From Taxillus chinensis (lineage: Eukaryota > Streptophyta > Magnoliopsida > Santalales > Loranthaceae): a stretch of 64,000 nucleotides of DNA. The stretch covers positions 16,170,562 through 16,234,561 of the forward strand of contig CM042089.1 of the NCBI GenBank assembly GCA_023512835.1. Reading direction: 5' to 3'. Below the pieces are notes generated by a model. That model saw nothing but the letters and a program-made list of their open reading frames with translations, had not been told where the DNA came from and made no database searches. Position numbers and translations under genes: made by a program. Numbering within the stretch: the first letter of the stretch is position 1; each line of letters starts with the position of its first letter. Positions 36,101 through 49,078 of the stretch are shown here, in pieces.

Positions 36101-36434
36101 GCAAGTAACTAAATTGATAAAGCTTTGATCTTAATTTAATAAAACTTTAGTAACTTACCAATTAAGTAACCGAATTTGAGCTTTGATATCTTCTATACGC
36201 ATCATGTAATAACTGATCAACATTCCTTCCCGAATTTGAGCTTTGATATGAAAGCTTTCAAATCATTCTTTTTATTTGCCATAAAAAGAAAATACATTTT
36301 CCATTCCCTCGTTACAAAACACACAAAACTGAATAATAAAACCGAAAAAAAAGGAAAGAAGAACAAGTATACGTTTCATATTAAAATGTTCCACAGGTTA
36401 TGAACATTGAATCGAGATTCTCGGATTGAGATTC
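33181..36434. other. AT-rich noncoding region upstream of SCAMP
   Basis: No coding region recognised. 33240-34500 has the AATTAA-rich composition and CTTAGGTCGTTCACTAACCAG-type wording of a decayed Tat-like LTR (low certainty). 34545-34560 is a perfect 16-bp palindrome. AGAGAATGACCATTAGTATAATG occurs at about 34911 and 35113. CGAATTTGAGCTTTGATAT occurs at 36171-36189 and again 60 bp later at 36231-36249, within the presumed SCAMP promoter. Confidence 0.5.
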
Positions 36435-39400
36435 ATGGCCGGTCGCTACGATAATAATCCATTCGACGAAGACGTCAATCCATTTTCAGTGAGTCCTTCA
36501 TAACTCTCTATCACGTTGTATGCATGTTTTATTTTATTTTGTTTTATTTTTGTTTTGGTAAATAATATTGTCTAATTTTGTTGGATCTGTAACTTCGTTT
36601 TGGGATTGGTTTGACAATGTAGGACAAGCAAGTAAGGTTTTCAACTTGTGAACTTTAATCGGATTTGCATAATGGATAATGGGATTTCAAAAACATTGTT
36701 TTTGGTTGATTCTCCTCTGTTTTTTTGGGGGGTCACTTATTATACCAGCCGATGTGTGATTTTGTGCGTGTTTATTGTAAATGCACTTATTCCCTGAAAC
36801 CCATATTATACACTCAAAATGAGTCCTCTTCAATATTTTATATTTGTTTTTTTCTCTTCCTATTAGTACCTTACCATATCCTTGTCCTTTTATATGGAAC
36901 AAATTTTGGAGGCCTGCAAATTACACAAAAAATTTGGGACTCAAGCGACTACTTTAGGTTGCGAAAGGGCAAAGCCGGTCTTGAATGGGGTATACCAAAA
37001 CAATAAGCCTTAATTCCAATAATATGAGATGAGGTCGGCTATAGTGCATATGTTATCTGTTTTAGAGGAATTATAATGTAATAACACATTTATAATTTTG
37101 ATTTCTCGTTGTTTTTACATAGAAGATATATTATTTAGGTGTACAGACAGAAGTAGTCATGCATGCCTTTTGATTTATTGAAGATAAGCGTCTAATCGGG
37201 TCTTACTGATATAATAATAGGGGGAAAAGCTTGAAACTTTCATTGGGGTGGCCGAGCTAAAGTATTATTGATTGGATTAGAAACTTTAAAGTAGTGTCAG
37301 TGAGAAAGATATAAATGAAGGAAAATCAAAGGTCAAAAATGAATTTTGTAAAAACTTGAGGGTTTCCCTGGCCTACCCGGCTACCCTGGTGAGGGCTGCC
37401 TCTGTCACTGGTTATAATATTTGAGGGTAGTTGGAAGAGGAGGATCAAAAGATCTAATGGCCTTTCATTCGTTCTGTTTTAATGGTGGAAAAAATAATGG
37501 CAGCAAAAATTGATATTCAAACCAAACCTGGAGTTAAATTATGTGGATGTCCAGTTTAGGATTAAAATGGTTTTAAAATGTTTCTATACTAATTTGGCCT
37601 GGGTCGGATGACAAACTGACAACCATTACGGGTCCAATAACATTGGCATGCATGATAAATCCATTGGAGAATAGGTCAATAATTTCTAAATTTTATAGGT
37701 TTGCTAATAATTTTGCATTTTTATGGCACTGTTGAGTCATCGACATGTACGCATGGAAAATCTGGTAATCAGTTGAAACCTTTCTTGGATGCATGGCAGC
37801 TTTGTCGTAATTAGTGATCATCCATTTATCTGTAACGAGGAGATAGTAGTGGGTTCTTTGTCTCTAGTATGAGTTCTGGATGACCTGGTTAAGCATTTGC
37901 ATTAAGGATGGTACCTTATATGGTGTACATACTTGTAGATAAATATTTTAATTGATAAAAAAGGATAGAGTGAATTTTGAGCTAGAAAATTGAGGGGGGT
38001 GGAACATTAAAGGTTTTATTGTATTAAGATTTTTTTGGTTGGAGGATGGCCTGAGTAGATTTTTTAAAGTGCCTTTTTTTTAGCCCATAAGACTAAAATA
38101 AGATGGATTTTATGTTAGAAAGCTGTAGATGGAGAAATGTTGAAGTATTTGCAATACAATTGGAATGCCCATGATCTGTTATGAGTATTCTGTTCTGAGT
38201 CTGCAACACCACGTCTGTTTTGAGTGGGATGGGGTTGGAATTAGGAACAACGTAAAACGCTACAAATGCATGTGAAGATCTCATTTGAAGTTGTGGACTG
38301 TAGAAGTAGTCACTTTGGGGATGAAACACTAACTTAAATATCTTCCAAACATTTCATGAATGTAATGTAAGCATACAGCCAAGAATCCACTCAAATGAAT
38401 GTGATATTATGTTACATCAGGAGGTGGCGGCAGTGGGTTTCTGACCAGAGCGTTTGCCACCTTCTGATGTATCTAAAGATGGACTTTGTTGACTGTCTGG
38501 TAATAATTCTCATGTATCTGACGCCGGTTATCTGCCACCAGCAGTAGTGGTAATTCAGCAATTTTGGCCATTTCACTTCTTTCAGAATGGAAGACATCCA
38601 TATGGTACTACTTCCACATAAATATATAACTTTTTCAACCAGTTATTCAAGCTACCACCTTTTTGGCTCTGTGATTTTTTAGTGTTTAAAAAAATATGTT
38701 TTGTTGGCAACATGCACTTCCAGAATAATGAATGTTTAGATCATGATGCGTTTATGTGGTTTTTCATGATGTATTATTGATTTTACTTTTGATGCTAATA
38801 TTTAAGCTGTGCTTCTACTTTATCTGATTGTATTCTGGCAAGTTTCCAGAATTCTGCAAGTGTCCAGCCTGCAACCTCAAAGCTATCACCTCTTCCTCGG
38901 GAACAATATGATCGTGGTGGTGCAACAGATAATATACCCCTTGACTCCGAGAAGGTTGATTAGAAATTTCAAGACATTGATTTATCCTCTTCTTTTTGTT
39001 TCCTATAAGCATGAGGTTTACGTTTTGTTCACCTTCCATTATCCTTCATTTAAATGTAGAGTTTCAGAGCAAAGGAAAAGGAACTCCAAGCCAAAGAGGC
39101 AGATTTGAAAAGGAGGGAACAGGTTTGTGCTTACTTGTTCTCATGATGGCCAATGACAGCAGTTGAACTTGTTTTACTTTTAAGCATGCACAAATTTCCC
39201 CCTGTATCCACTCCTTTACATTTTGCTTTCAATACAAACAACACTTTTTAGTAATTTAGTTTTCCTGTTGTTATGAGGGAAGTAGTAGCAGGTAAATGCT
39301 TGTCAACATTCAAGGTGGTTGTTAATTACATCAATCTAGACTAAGAAAAACTTAGCATCTTAGTTTTTCTAATATTTTAAAAACAGTTTCATCTAAACAG

Positions 39401-42400
39401 CATGGTAGTGTTGCGCGTTTACATTCTCATCTTAACTAATCATCCGTATGGATCTTTTGACTTCTAATTGATCTATCTTCTAATTTTGGATATAGTAGAT
39501 GATCACTAAAACTGTACCTCTGTACCTGGTTTTCATTTTCTCGTGCTTTGAATGATTTCTCAATAAATGCAGGAGCTAAAACGGAAGGAAGACGCTATAT
39601 CTCGTGGTATATCTCTTATTTCTAATGAAAATTATGGACATAGAACTCCATTTTTCTCCTGATATAATTTCCTCTTTTCCTGTTAGCTGGAATTGTCTTA
39701 GAGGACAAAAACTGGCCACCTTTTTTTCCCATTATTCATCAAGACATTGCAAATGATATACCTGTCCATCTACAAAAGTTGCAGTATGTTGCATTCTCAA
39801 CATTATTGGGTAAGTTGAGTTTTTAACTTTTAAGTTGTATTTTGTATGTTTATTGTGTATTCCTTCTCTTCATATATGCTGTGGGAAATTAGTTAGAGAA
39901 TTACCGTTTCAATTGTCACATAAAAGCGCTAGGCATTTGGAAGCTATCGGTAAGAAATAGGATTCAAGCTCATAAGTTGACAAATTTAACAAAGCATGTC
40001 ATATAATTTTTGGATGATACATAAAACCTTGAGTTTATAGTGTTACAATAGGGCATATAAGCTTAATACTGTTTTTAGCAATGGTTTCTGATGAAAAATA
40101 TTAGTTACATAATGATGTTGAAACTCTTGAAAAACAATAAATATTTGCTAAGCAAAACTTTTAACATATTTATTTTGTTGAAAATTGAAACTCTTGTTGA
40201 ATCTATATGACAATTCCTTCTTTGGACAAAAAATGAACAAGATTCTTTGTTTATTATGTGTTGACAACATGGTTTTAAATGATGATAATTGTAGACATAA
40301 TAGGATAGTCCCTACTATTACATCTCACATTATGATATGGGATCCAAGACTCGCTAGGAATTTTCCTAAGATCCTGAATTTCCATGAGAAAACAAGTGAA
40401 AAGGTATTTGGGTGGTGAAAGAAGATGGAATGAAATAAAATGGTAAGGTAGAACTCAGAGGGAACTTGTCTCTAAGAACTCTAGCCACAAGACGCCATAA
40501 AGGAAGAGCAATCCTTTGATAAGTCAAAGAATCAACCAAGAACACAAAGGTTGCAACCTAAACTCATCATATGGAAAATGCTATCTATTCACATTGATTT
40601 CAAGAGTACAAGGGGAGCTTTTTATAGCCAAAAGATCTTGGAAACCCTAGTTCACTAAGGGTTGGATTTTAACAACATATTTAGTAACCTTATCAAGGGC
40701 TGAATTTTAACTACATGTTTGGTAAATTAACGTAACCAAATAAAGAAAACATGAAAAATGGGCTTGAAATGCATAGCCCACAAAAGCTTAAACTTTTATA
40801 AGCTTGTTTGGGCCTTAATTAGTGTAATTATAGGTCTAGATGCTTCCCCCACGTAAGAGTGTTGGGCCTCCACTTGGAGTTGATTGATTAAGCTAGTTAA
40901 GGCCTTTTTCATTGGTTGTTATTGGGCCTCCAATTCCTTGCAACGGATCTTGTTGATTTACATGCCATTTGGCCTCCTCACCTCAATGCTCATGCATGCC
41001 ATGATCCACGTCACATTATCTCTCAATTCAGATTCTAAAAATAATATTTAAACACATTCAGAGAATTGGACCCTGTCAACTGTGAAAGAGTCAACTAAAT
41101 GGGCTAGTGATTTAGAGGTGCATGGTCACACTTAAGGCTGTGTTTGCCTTATATAATGGTCCATTCTAATTGGAGTTTGATGGCAAAGAGAAGAATTACC
41201 TTTGTAGATTTAGTGGACTTGTTTTGGAATAATGGATGAAACCATTGATTTTTTCTTCTTTTATGTATACATTTTTTAAGGGTAAACTTTGGTGTAACGG
41301 TATAATTATTGTATTGTAACTTGGAGGTCATGGGTACGTAGAAACAGATTCTTGTAAAAAAAATTGTGAGAGAAGGTTGTGTACAATTGGCCCAAGTGTG
41401 CCCGATTCCTTTCCAGACTCCGCACACAGCGGAGGCTTCGTGCACTAGATTTACCCTATATATTTTTTTATTTTCTTTTAGTTAGGGTGGGTTTTACTTT
41501 TTATCTTTATTTCTTATCGGGCGGGGGAGCTTGTTGTTAGCTTGTTGGGTTGTTTTATGGATTTTGACTCTACCATTAGTTATTTATCATTTGTTTATTG
41601 TCATTTTAAACCATTCATGCTCTATAGAGACTTGATTCCTCAAAATTTTAGATACTGTGCAGGTGTGGTGATATGTCTTCTATGGAACTTAATTTCAGTC
41701 ACTATCGCTTCATTCAAGGGTGAAGGTTGGCTTGCAAAATTTTCGTATGGCCTATAAAATGTTGAGCCATTAATCTTTTGTCCTAGTTTTCCTTTTTAAC
41801 TATCTTGTTTTGTAGGTCCAACAATTTGGTTTCTTGCTGTCATTTACTTCATATCAGGGGTTCCAGGTGCCTATGTATTGTGGTATCGTCCTCTTTATCG
41901 TGCTATGAGGTACTGTTTTGCCATCACATCATACTTGAATAAATTTGTTTGAACCTTTATGCAAATAGTAATGAGAGCACGAATTTGTCTTGGGCCTTGC
42001 AAGTTGCGATCTATAACTCTTGATATGTTTAATGAGTTGAGCTTCATTGAATATCTATGCCTACCCTTTATTATTATTATTTTTATTTCACGGGTTAGCA
42101 TAACTTTTGGATGTCCCATCTTTAGATAATTGTATATATCACAACTACTTTTTTGAGGGGAACAATTCTTGGTACTTCTGTTTAACTTTTTGCTTAGCAA
42201 CATGACTTCCCCTAGTTCTATATGCATTTGTAAATGACATGTCAGGGTTCTGGAGGCATATAGTTGTGGGTTTGTCAAAGAAAGAATAAATTTTTATGTG
42301 GTTGTATACATTTATGTTTTCTTTGTGACAACAAAATGTGGTAGTGTAAACTTTTGGAAACTTTGGATTGAATTACATGATTTTGAGGACGAAAAGTGGG

Positions 42401-43636
42401 AAGAAGAACTTGGGCACAAGAACCCTTATTCAATTATTTTTATGAAGTTTTATCGGATAGTCCGGTTTCTATTTTTAAAATTGAATAAAAGTTCACATTT
42501 ATTAGGATACTATTTTTGGCAGTGTTTCATAAAATTAATGGTCTAATGATATCTTAAATTTTCAAATAAGGAGGGTGCTGTAATTAATATTTTCCACTTG
42601 TTAATCAACGCGATCTTACTTCCTTATCTTGCTTCCTTTTAGCTACTTGCACTTGCATTTCCTATTAAATTATTTTTTTCATGCAAAATTACCAGCTCCT
42701 TGCAAAATTTTCTTTCTAATTATGTTCATACTATTTTTTACAGGACTGATAGTGCACTCAAGTTTGGTTGGTTCTTTTTGTCTTATATGGTAATTGCTTA
42801 ACATGTGGCATCTAACATGTTGAGAAGCAACACCATGCTAATGTTGGCTGCATATTTGTCTTGCAGTTTCACATTGGCTTCTGCGTTTTTGCTGCGATTG
42901 CTCCCCCCATTATATTCAAGGGGAAATCTCTCACGTGAGTCCTATTTGGGTTACTTGTGATGAAAATGACACACTTTCCACCATGATAGCTTTTAGTTTC
43001 TCTTAAATTACAGGAAAAAAGATTTACAGTTCAGGAATGATTGATTGTGTGTGTGGGAGGGGGAGTTCGTTGAATATGAATTTGTGAGCATCTTGGATAT
43101 CATACTTAGTGGGAGCTTGTGCTATGATGCTTAGGCATACTAATCTGTTGTGATCCCTAACTGAGTTATGACTGCGGTTTGTGCCTGTGACCAGGGGAAT
43201 CTTACCTGCACTTGATGTTTTGATGGGTGATTCTATGGTTGGGGTAAGTTCAAGAATTCTCATCCTATATACTGCAGCCTCTTGGTGTATATTTTGTGGG
43301 TTCTCTCGGAGCATGTGGAGGAAATAAACTATGAAATTTCTCAGTTTCTATGTTCATTGCCACTTTTATTTGCGTCTTCACTTGCGTTCTTTCTGATTCA
43401 CAGGCTTTCTATCTCGTCGGTTTTGGATGTTTCTGCATCGAATCAATGCTCAGTATCTGGGTTCTTCAGGTTCGAAAGTCTATTATTTCCTTCACTCCCT
43501 GGCACATCTTCCCCATCTCATACCCTCTGTGCCTTTCTCATGGATGCAGCAAGTTTACATGTATTTCCGAGGCAGTGGCAAAGCTGCCGAGATGAGGCGT
43601 GACGCTGCCAGGGGAACCATGATGTCGATATTATGA
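36435..43636 (+). CDS. SCAMP: secretory carrier-associated membrane protein (SCAMP), 13 exons, 286 aa
   Basis: Four-pass membrane protein of trans-Golgi/post-Golgi and endosomal vesicles. Exons by GT-AG sites with phase kept throughout: 36435-36488, 36623-36631, 38850-38954, 39060-39122, 39573-39606, 39687-39809, 41663-41725, 41816-41909, 42744-42789, 42867-42934, 43195-43243, 43404-43469, 43550-43636; total 861 nt including TGA. The cytosolic N-terminus has NPF motifs at residues 8-10 and 15-17 (EH-domain ligands in this family), a charged coiled coil at about 57-90, NWPPFFP, then membrane segments at about 122-147, 153-174, 189-215 and 232-258. The C-terminus has the family's [10 protein letters not shown]. 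The length is typical of plant SCAMPs and no stop or frameshift is seen. Exon 2 is a 9-nt microexon, the least certain part; another small exon in the 2.2-kb intron 2 cannot be excluded. Confidence 0.93.
40400..41000 (-). repeat. possible LTR insertion in SCAMP intron 6
   Basis: Intron 6 (39810-41662) is long. On the minus strand this part has a GGCTATAAAAAGC TATA-like box (about 40620) with flanking sequence resembling a copia-type LTR promoter. Ends and TSD were not identified. Confidence 0.3.
41281..41462 (+). mobile_element. Au-like SINE in SCAMP intron 6
   Basis: The tRNA-derived head (GGTGTAACGGTA ... GGAGGTCATGGGTACGTAGAAACAG, degenerate A and B boxes) is followed by a tail with GGTTGTGTACAATTGGCCC, TTTCCAGACTCCGCACA and GCGGAGGCTTCGTGCACTAG. 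This is the layout and wording of the plant Au SINE family. It ends near TTTACCC. A T-rich ATTTTTTA occurs on both sides (about 41270 and 41465) and may be the target duplication. Same orientation as SCAMP. Confidence 0.75.
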
Positions 43637-44866
43637 CACGGAATCGCTATACATGTATGGGGTTGTATGTATTGCCAGACAAATCTGACCGGTGCTTGTT
43701 TATATTTCCAAACTGTTATTGTTTGAGATTGATCGTCAGAGATGTCATGGGTGTTTCTTTGACGCCAGCCTCACCATACCCGGCATTTAATTAATGAGTA
43801 ATGCTATACAGGTGGGGCAGCGTGCAAAAATATCCTCAACGTTGTGTGAATTAATATTTATTTTAAAAAAATAAATACATACCAATCCAAGATAGAGTGT
43901 TTTATATGGATTACCTATACCATATATTTGAATCATTGAAAGGTTTTATTTTTTTGTTAATGATGCTTGCCCATGGGCAATAACCTACTAGATTATTGTT
44001 GTTAACTAAATACATAAGAGCATTTTCAATGCATTAGAACAACTCTAACGGGACTCTTTAAATTTTCTTCACATATGAGAATTTTTCACATATAAATAGT
44101 CATTTTATATGTTACATTCCAACAATAATCTTCAAGTTAACTTTATTTTTATTAAAATAATAGTTTTTATTCTCTCAATCTTTCCTTGCACCTCACAAAC
44201 TCAAACTCACTCCTCTTTTCGTTGGCATTCTTCTCCCTAAGAGTGAAATTGGTTCGGTTTGAATCAGTTTAAGTCATTTTTCAAATTAATTTGATATTTT
44301 TTTGTTTGGACAAAATCAAACCAAAGCAAACATATTACTTAGACTAAACCAAATTGAATCGAATTGATTCAGTTTGATTTGATTCGATTTAAATTGGCGG
44401 TTTGAAAGATTATCAACTTGAATCGGTTTATTTATCATTTTTTGTGTTATTAAAAGTTGAAATGATGTAAAACAAAAAAAGTAAATAGTGTGTTATTAAG
44501 CATATCAATACTAATATATATCAAATTTATAATTATAAGTCTTAAAATTAGATAATATAATTTACAAACACAACACATTAAGTATTAGCAAAATAATTTT
44601 AAATAAATAAGTCCTAAACCATAAAATAAAAAATAAAAAATAAGTAAATAACAATATTATTCGGTTTAATTTAAACCAAAGTTTTGAAATTTCAAAACAA
44701 ATCACACTGATATATTATTCTATTTTAAATTAAACCAAACATATTTTTATTCGATTTCGAAGATTTGATAAATTGTCCCGCCTAGGGCCCTTGTCCAACA
44801 TCTTCGTGGACGATTTGGGTTGGTTAGTGCTAGGAGAGGACAGCGTTGGTACTCGGTGGTGGTTAG
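43637..44866. other. SCAMP 3' UTR and AT-rich intergenic sequence
   Basis: The first 150-200 bases are presumably 3' UTR, with no strong AATAAA seen. 44215-44450 is low-complexity, with recurring GAATTGATTCAGTTTGATTTG-type words. No gene seen. Confidence 0.5.
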
Positions 44867-45350
44867 GGGTGTAAAATGGACCGCCGGTCCGCGGACCAGT
44901 TCGTGGTCCGTGCGGACCGGAGCGGATTGGACCAGAAATATTCTGGTTCATTTCAATCGCGGGCCTAAAAGGACTGGTCCGTTTAGGGCCAGTCCATGCG
45001 GACCAAATCCGTGTGGACGCGGACCGATCCGCGGACTGGCTATTTTATTTTTTTTAAAATAATTTTTTTAAAATTATTATATATTCTATTTAGTATATTA
45101 GTACCTAGAGCTTAAAACTATTAATTTTAAAATTAATATTTAGAAATATAAACTATTAAATATAATTTTAAAATTTAAATTATTTCTAACAAAATTAATT
45201 TATAATAAGTTTTTAAATAAATAAATAAATATGGACCGGTCCATGGATCGGTCCGCATCCGCATGCGGACCGGACTAGACCAGAAAAATTCTTGTCCGTT
45301 AAAAGTGCGGGCCTAAATGGGCCAGCCCGTTTAGGTGTCCACTGATCCTT
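44867..45350. mobile_element. truncated non-autonomous hAT element
   Basis: Left end TAGGGGTGTAAAATGGACCG matches the terminal inverted repeat of the hAT element at 58893-61005. It is followed by the same GGTCCG/GCGGACC subterminal words and CCGTTTAGGGCC. The right part again has subterminal words (CATGCGGACCGG, GCCCGTTTAGG) but stops near 45350 without a matching terminal repeat. The AT-rich core has no reading frame. Confidence 0.7.
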
Positions 45351-45533
45351 ATTAATTTATAACTTTATATACATATCCTCAAAATGTATTATTGGATTGA
45401 ATAGTTAGGAACCTTTAATTATGCATTTAAGTTCACCTATGTCAATCATTGAATACATAATTTTAACCAATAATGATGCTATTAAGAACATAGTATAAAC
45501 TATTAATCATACTAAAATTAATAAGTATGTTAT

Positions 45534-46085
45534 TGTCACGCCCCCAAATTCTGGAAATCACAGAACTAGGAACGCGACTCCCCCGATCCTGTACAATACT
45601 ACAACAGGGGTAGAATTATACACTCCAAAGAATCACATTCAAAATTTATTAAAAAGCATGACAATGCAATCAATTCTCATAAGTGTCCAACAACAAAATA
45701 AATCACAAATAAGATTCCACCAAAAGGTTCATACAACTATCACGGACCCAAGTCTGAAATAATAAATAATCAAAATAATAAATAAGTCCATAAAATGAAT
45801 CCTACACCTAAGATGTCTCGACCAGCTCCGCTATGGCTCCACCAGCTACTCCCTACAACCTGTAGGAAATAAAAATAAAGTAGGGTGAGCACGAATGCCC
45901 AGTAGGTGATCTCCAACTCCACCATCCTATCACATAAAATCCTAAGTCTTTATGATCCGTGTTTGCATGTGCCAGTGTAGTGTTCTACTCTATTACAGTA
46001 AACTTGCATTTAATTACAAAATGAGATATCATATTATATCACATCCATTAAAAGGTTCACACCTGTAGACTAAACATCCACTGGA
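45534..46085 (-). repeat. truncated 3' LTR of the deleted element
   Basis: Matches 49353-49905 of the intact LTR nearly base for base (GTCACGCCCCCAAATTCT through CATCCACTGGA), then switches to pol sequence at 46086-46091 with a few unmatched bases at the join. Confidence 0.92.
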
Positions 46086-46740
46086 GTTTTCTGCCAACCC
46101 TAGAAAACTCCGGATCTCAAAAACATTTGTTGGGCGCTGCCATAACATCACTGCCTCAATCTTGCCAGGATCTACTGTGATACCCTTCGAGGATACCACA
46201 TGCCCTAAGAACTTCACCCGATGCAGCCCAAAGTCACATTTCATGAACTTTGCGTACAATCTATGGTCCCTCAACGTCTGCAACACCACCTGCAAATGCT
46301 CCTCATGCTCGCTCTCTGTCTGGGAAAAAATCAGGATATCATCTATAAAGACCACCACGAACTGATCGAGATAGGGTGTAAAGATCTGATTCATCAATCC
46401 CATGAATACCGCTGGGGCATTTGTGAGCCCAAAGGGCATCACTAGCCACTCATAATGGCCATATCTGTAACTGAAGGTTGTCTTCGGAATGTCAGCCTCT
46501 CGCACACGTAGCTGGTGGTATCCAGACCTCAAATCAATTTTAGAAAACCAACGGGCACCCCTGAACTGATCGAATAAATCATCAATCCTCGGTAGAGGGT
46601 ACCTGTTCTTCACTATCACCTAGTTCAACCGTCGGTAGTCAATACATAACCGAAGCGAACCATCCGCCTTTTTGGCGAATAACACCGGAAAACTAAGTCC
46701 TCGGGAAACACGCCGGAAAACTAATCCACCACCTTGGGTA
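46086..46740 (-). pseudogene. gypsy reverse transcriptase remnant
   Basis: Central [57 protein letters not shown] and catalytic [10 protein letters not shown], then [18 protein letters not shown], ending in [10 protein letters not shown] at the deletion join. TAG interrupts it at 46620-46622. A second deletion near 46690 removes the protease-RT linker and the RT N-terminus (ACACCGG directly followed by a CGGGAAACAC stretch). Confidence 0.92.
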
Positions 46741-46802
46741 ACACCGCATTACCCTCCTACTGGGGGTCAACTAGTGTTAGATTGACCAATTGATGGGTTA
46801 CA

Positions 46803-47219
46803 TCACCCCATCCTTGCCTCAAAGGCCCCAACATGCATGCATGCATCAGACCATTCACCCACAAAGGTACCCCGAGTCCCCTCCAGTGTGAGAAAAGTTA
46901 CTCGACGCCTATAACACTCAATCATAGTCTCTACACGGGTCAACCAGTTCATAACCAATATCACGTCAAAAGCATCAAAGTGCATCACAAATAGGTTACA
47001 CCGAAGGTTGACACCTCCTAGAGTAACCTCGCACCCCGAACAGACCCTATCAATCACCACTAGGCCCCCTACGGGTGTATCAACCACAAGGAGCTGATCA
47101 ACAGTAGTACAATCCAACTCCAATCCCTCTATGGTGGAGTGAGCAATGAACGAGTGAGTAGCGCCAGTATCAATCAAAACAGTACAAATAGTGCGTGAAA
47201 CCAAAATCGTACCTCTCAC
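46803..47219 (-). pseudogene. gypsy aspartic protease remnant
   Basis: Frame of 138 codons with LIDTGATHSFIAHSTIEGLE active-site region and a downstream LVMNWL in place of the usual ILGMDWL, a change in an otherwise conserved motif. Flanked by gag and RT in the usual order. Confidence 0.88.
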
Positions 47220-48581
47220 CGCAACTGGCCCGTGACTCGCCCCGTTAACTGGTGGAACTTCTGCCTCTCTGTCAGTGATAGCATAGTTCCTCCCCTTCTA
47301 AACACTGCTGCTGGCTTGACTAGTCATAGCTCGATCATTCTGTCCCTTCTGAGCCTGGGCCTCCCTCTGAGGCTACTGTGCAACAGGCCATCCCTGCACT
47401 GTCTGCCTTGACTGAGCTCGCCTCTGATATGGAGCCCCGCTCCTCTGGCCCTGGTCACGAGGTCACTGTGGCCCCGCAACACTAGCTGAATTGGCAGAAG
47501 GACACTCCCCAATTCTATGTCCCACTCCAACACATCAAAAGTATTTGAGTGGGTTGCCACTCTGCCACCTACAATCCACCGCCTTGTGTCCCCGAAGCCC
47601 ACAAGATCGACACGTCCCTAAAAATCGTGAGGTAGAACTGCTGCCTGAGGTCCCCGAATGTGAAAATCTGGGCACTAGCCTCCTGTCCCCTTGACCCTTA
47701 AACTGCTCCTCCCATGGCCTTTTCTGGCTAGGCCCCGACGAGCTCCCTGGTCTCTGAATCCTGATTTGGTTTAAGTCCCGCTCTCCAATAAGTGCCTTGT
47801 TGACCGCATCACTGTACGTAGACAATTCCATCATGTTCAATCCCCTCTTAAGTGACGATCTCAGCCCATCAATGAAATCCTGGGTCTTATAAGCCTCAAC
47901 CTTCCATGAATATGGGGCAAATCTCCCTAGCTCAGTGAATGCAGTCACATACTCTGTCACAGTCCGACTACCCTGCTCCAGTGTATAGTACTCTCATCGC
48001 CTCGTCTTCTGCACAGAGCGAGGAAAATACTCTGCGTAGAAGAGCTCTATGAAGTCCTCCCATGCCATCTGGCTCTCATGTACCTACTTCATAGCTTCCC
48101 ACCACCTGTGGGCCCCACCTACCAAGAAGTGTGTGGCTAAGTGGACCTTAGCCTCTTCGGGCACCTGAATCAGCTCAAAGATGTCTTCTGTCCAATTGAC
48201 CCATTCCTCGGCCTCATTAGGTCTCGTATTCACCTTAAACTTCGTCAGTCTCTGCTTCAGGAACTAACTCACCCAGTCGATCAGTACCGCAGGCGGTACT
48301 GCCATGACCTACGGCTGACTCTCTTCTAAGGTCTCCTCCTATTGCTGCTGAGGCTGCTCCTGAGGTTGCTGCTGTTTCTTCAGCTCCTCCTGCATCACTT
48401 CCCTGGCCACATCCCTCATGGTGCCTTGCATGACACCCTGGATTTGGCTCAATATCTGTGCCCCAATCTGAGCAGCAATCTCCGAATCTAAGGCAGGTAC
48501 TGGTGAACTTTGTTGTCCTTGTGGTTCGGACTGAACGGATGACTCCTCAGCTGGACCTTGAGCCCTAGTTTTGGGTGTCAT
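47220..48581 (-). pseudogene. gypsy gag of the deleted element
   Basis: ATG at 48581 (MTPKTRAQGPAEESS), a Gln-rich N-terminal part, the retrotrans-gag domain around 48000-48250 with several stops, then EYVTAFTELGRFAP and DFIDGLRSSLKRGL, and one canonical zinc knuckle CRSCGLRGHKAVDC (near 47590). The N-terminus resembles the gag of the outer element at 14165-14469. Confidence 0.87.
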
Positions 48582-49064
48582 TCTGCACCAACACATATCA
48601 ACAATATCTATTAACTACTGCGCACTAGTCAAACAACCAAATTAATTAAGCCAATAGGCAGGACCGAGTCCGCCACGCAAATAATGAGGTTTCTAAGCCC
48701 CTTATTCTACTCATCAGGTTATGTTGTTATTCACTTAGATCTCTTAGGCTTAAACCAGCATAATAACATTTTTAGTTAAGCACAGTCGATCACCAAGGAA
48801 AACGAACCACAAATAGCCAATGGTATAATCAATACAAGCACATCATTAAAGCAACATTAGCATATGATTTCTAGTGCTTAGATATGCACACAGTCACGCA
48901 GCATATATGCACCCAACCCCAATGCTTCCTAGGATGATCTGATGAACCCTTGGTCAACCCAGAACACATATAAGGACTGCGTTGATTAGGTGCCCTCCTT
49001 ATAGTCTTCTAAGCTACTAAGTGTCTATCAACCACCCCTTACTAACCTAGGTCCACTAGACCAT
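48582..49064 (-). other. leader of the deleted gypsy element
   Basis: Noncoding leader upstream of gag. Its distal part (ACCTAGGTCCACTAGACCATGC) matches the sequence next to the PBS of the outer element at about 14848-14866, so it is authentic gypsy leader. Confidence 0.6.
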
Positions 49065-49076
49065 GCTTTGATACCA
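49065..49076 (-). other. gypsy PBS displaced from its LTR
   Basis: The minus strand reads TGGTATCAAAGC (one change from the consensus), followed by the gypsy leader. It directly follows the end of a TRIM LTR instead of the gypsy LTR. Confidence 0.8.
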
Positions 49077-49078
49077 TC

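Noticed and set aside
42298..42546. 82-codon frame in SCAMP intron 8
   Set aside because: AT-rich intronic sequence without homology; splicing of exons 8 and 9 around it preserves the SCAMP frame.
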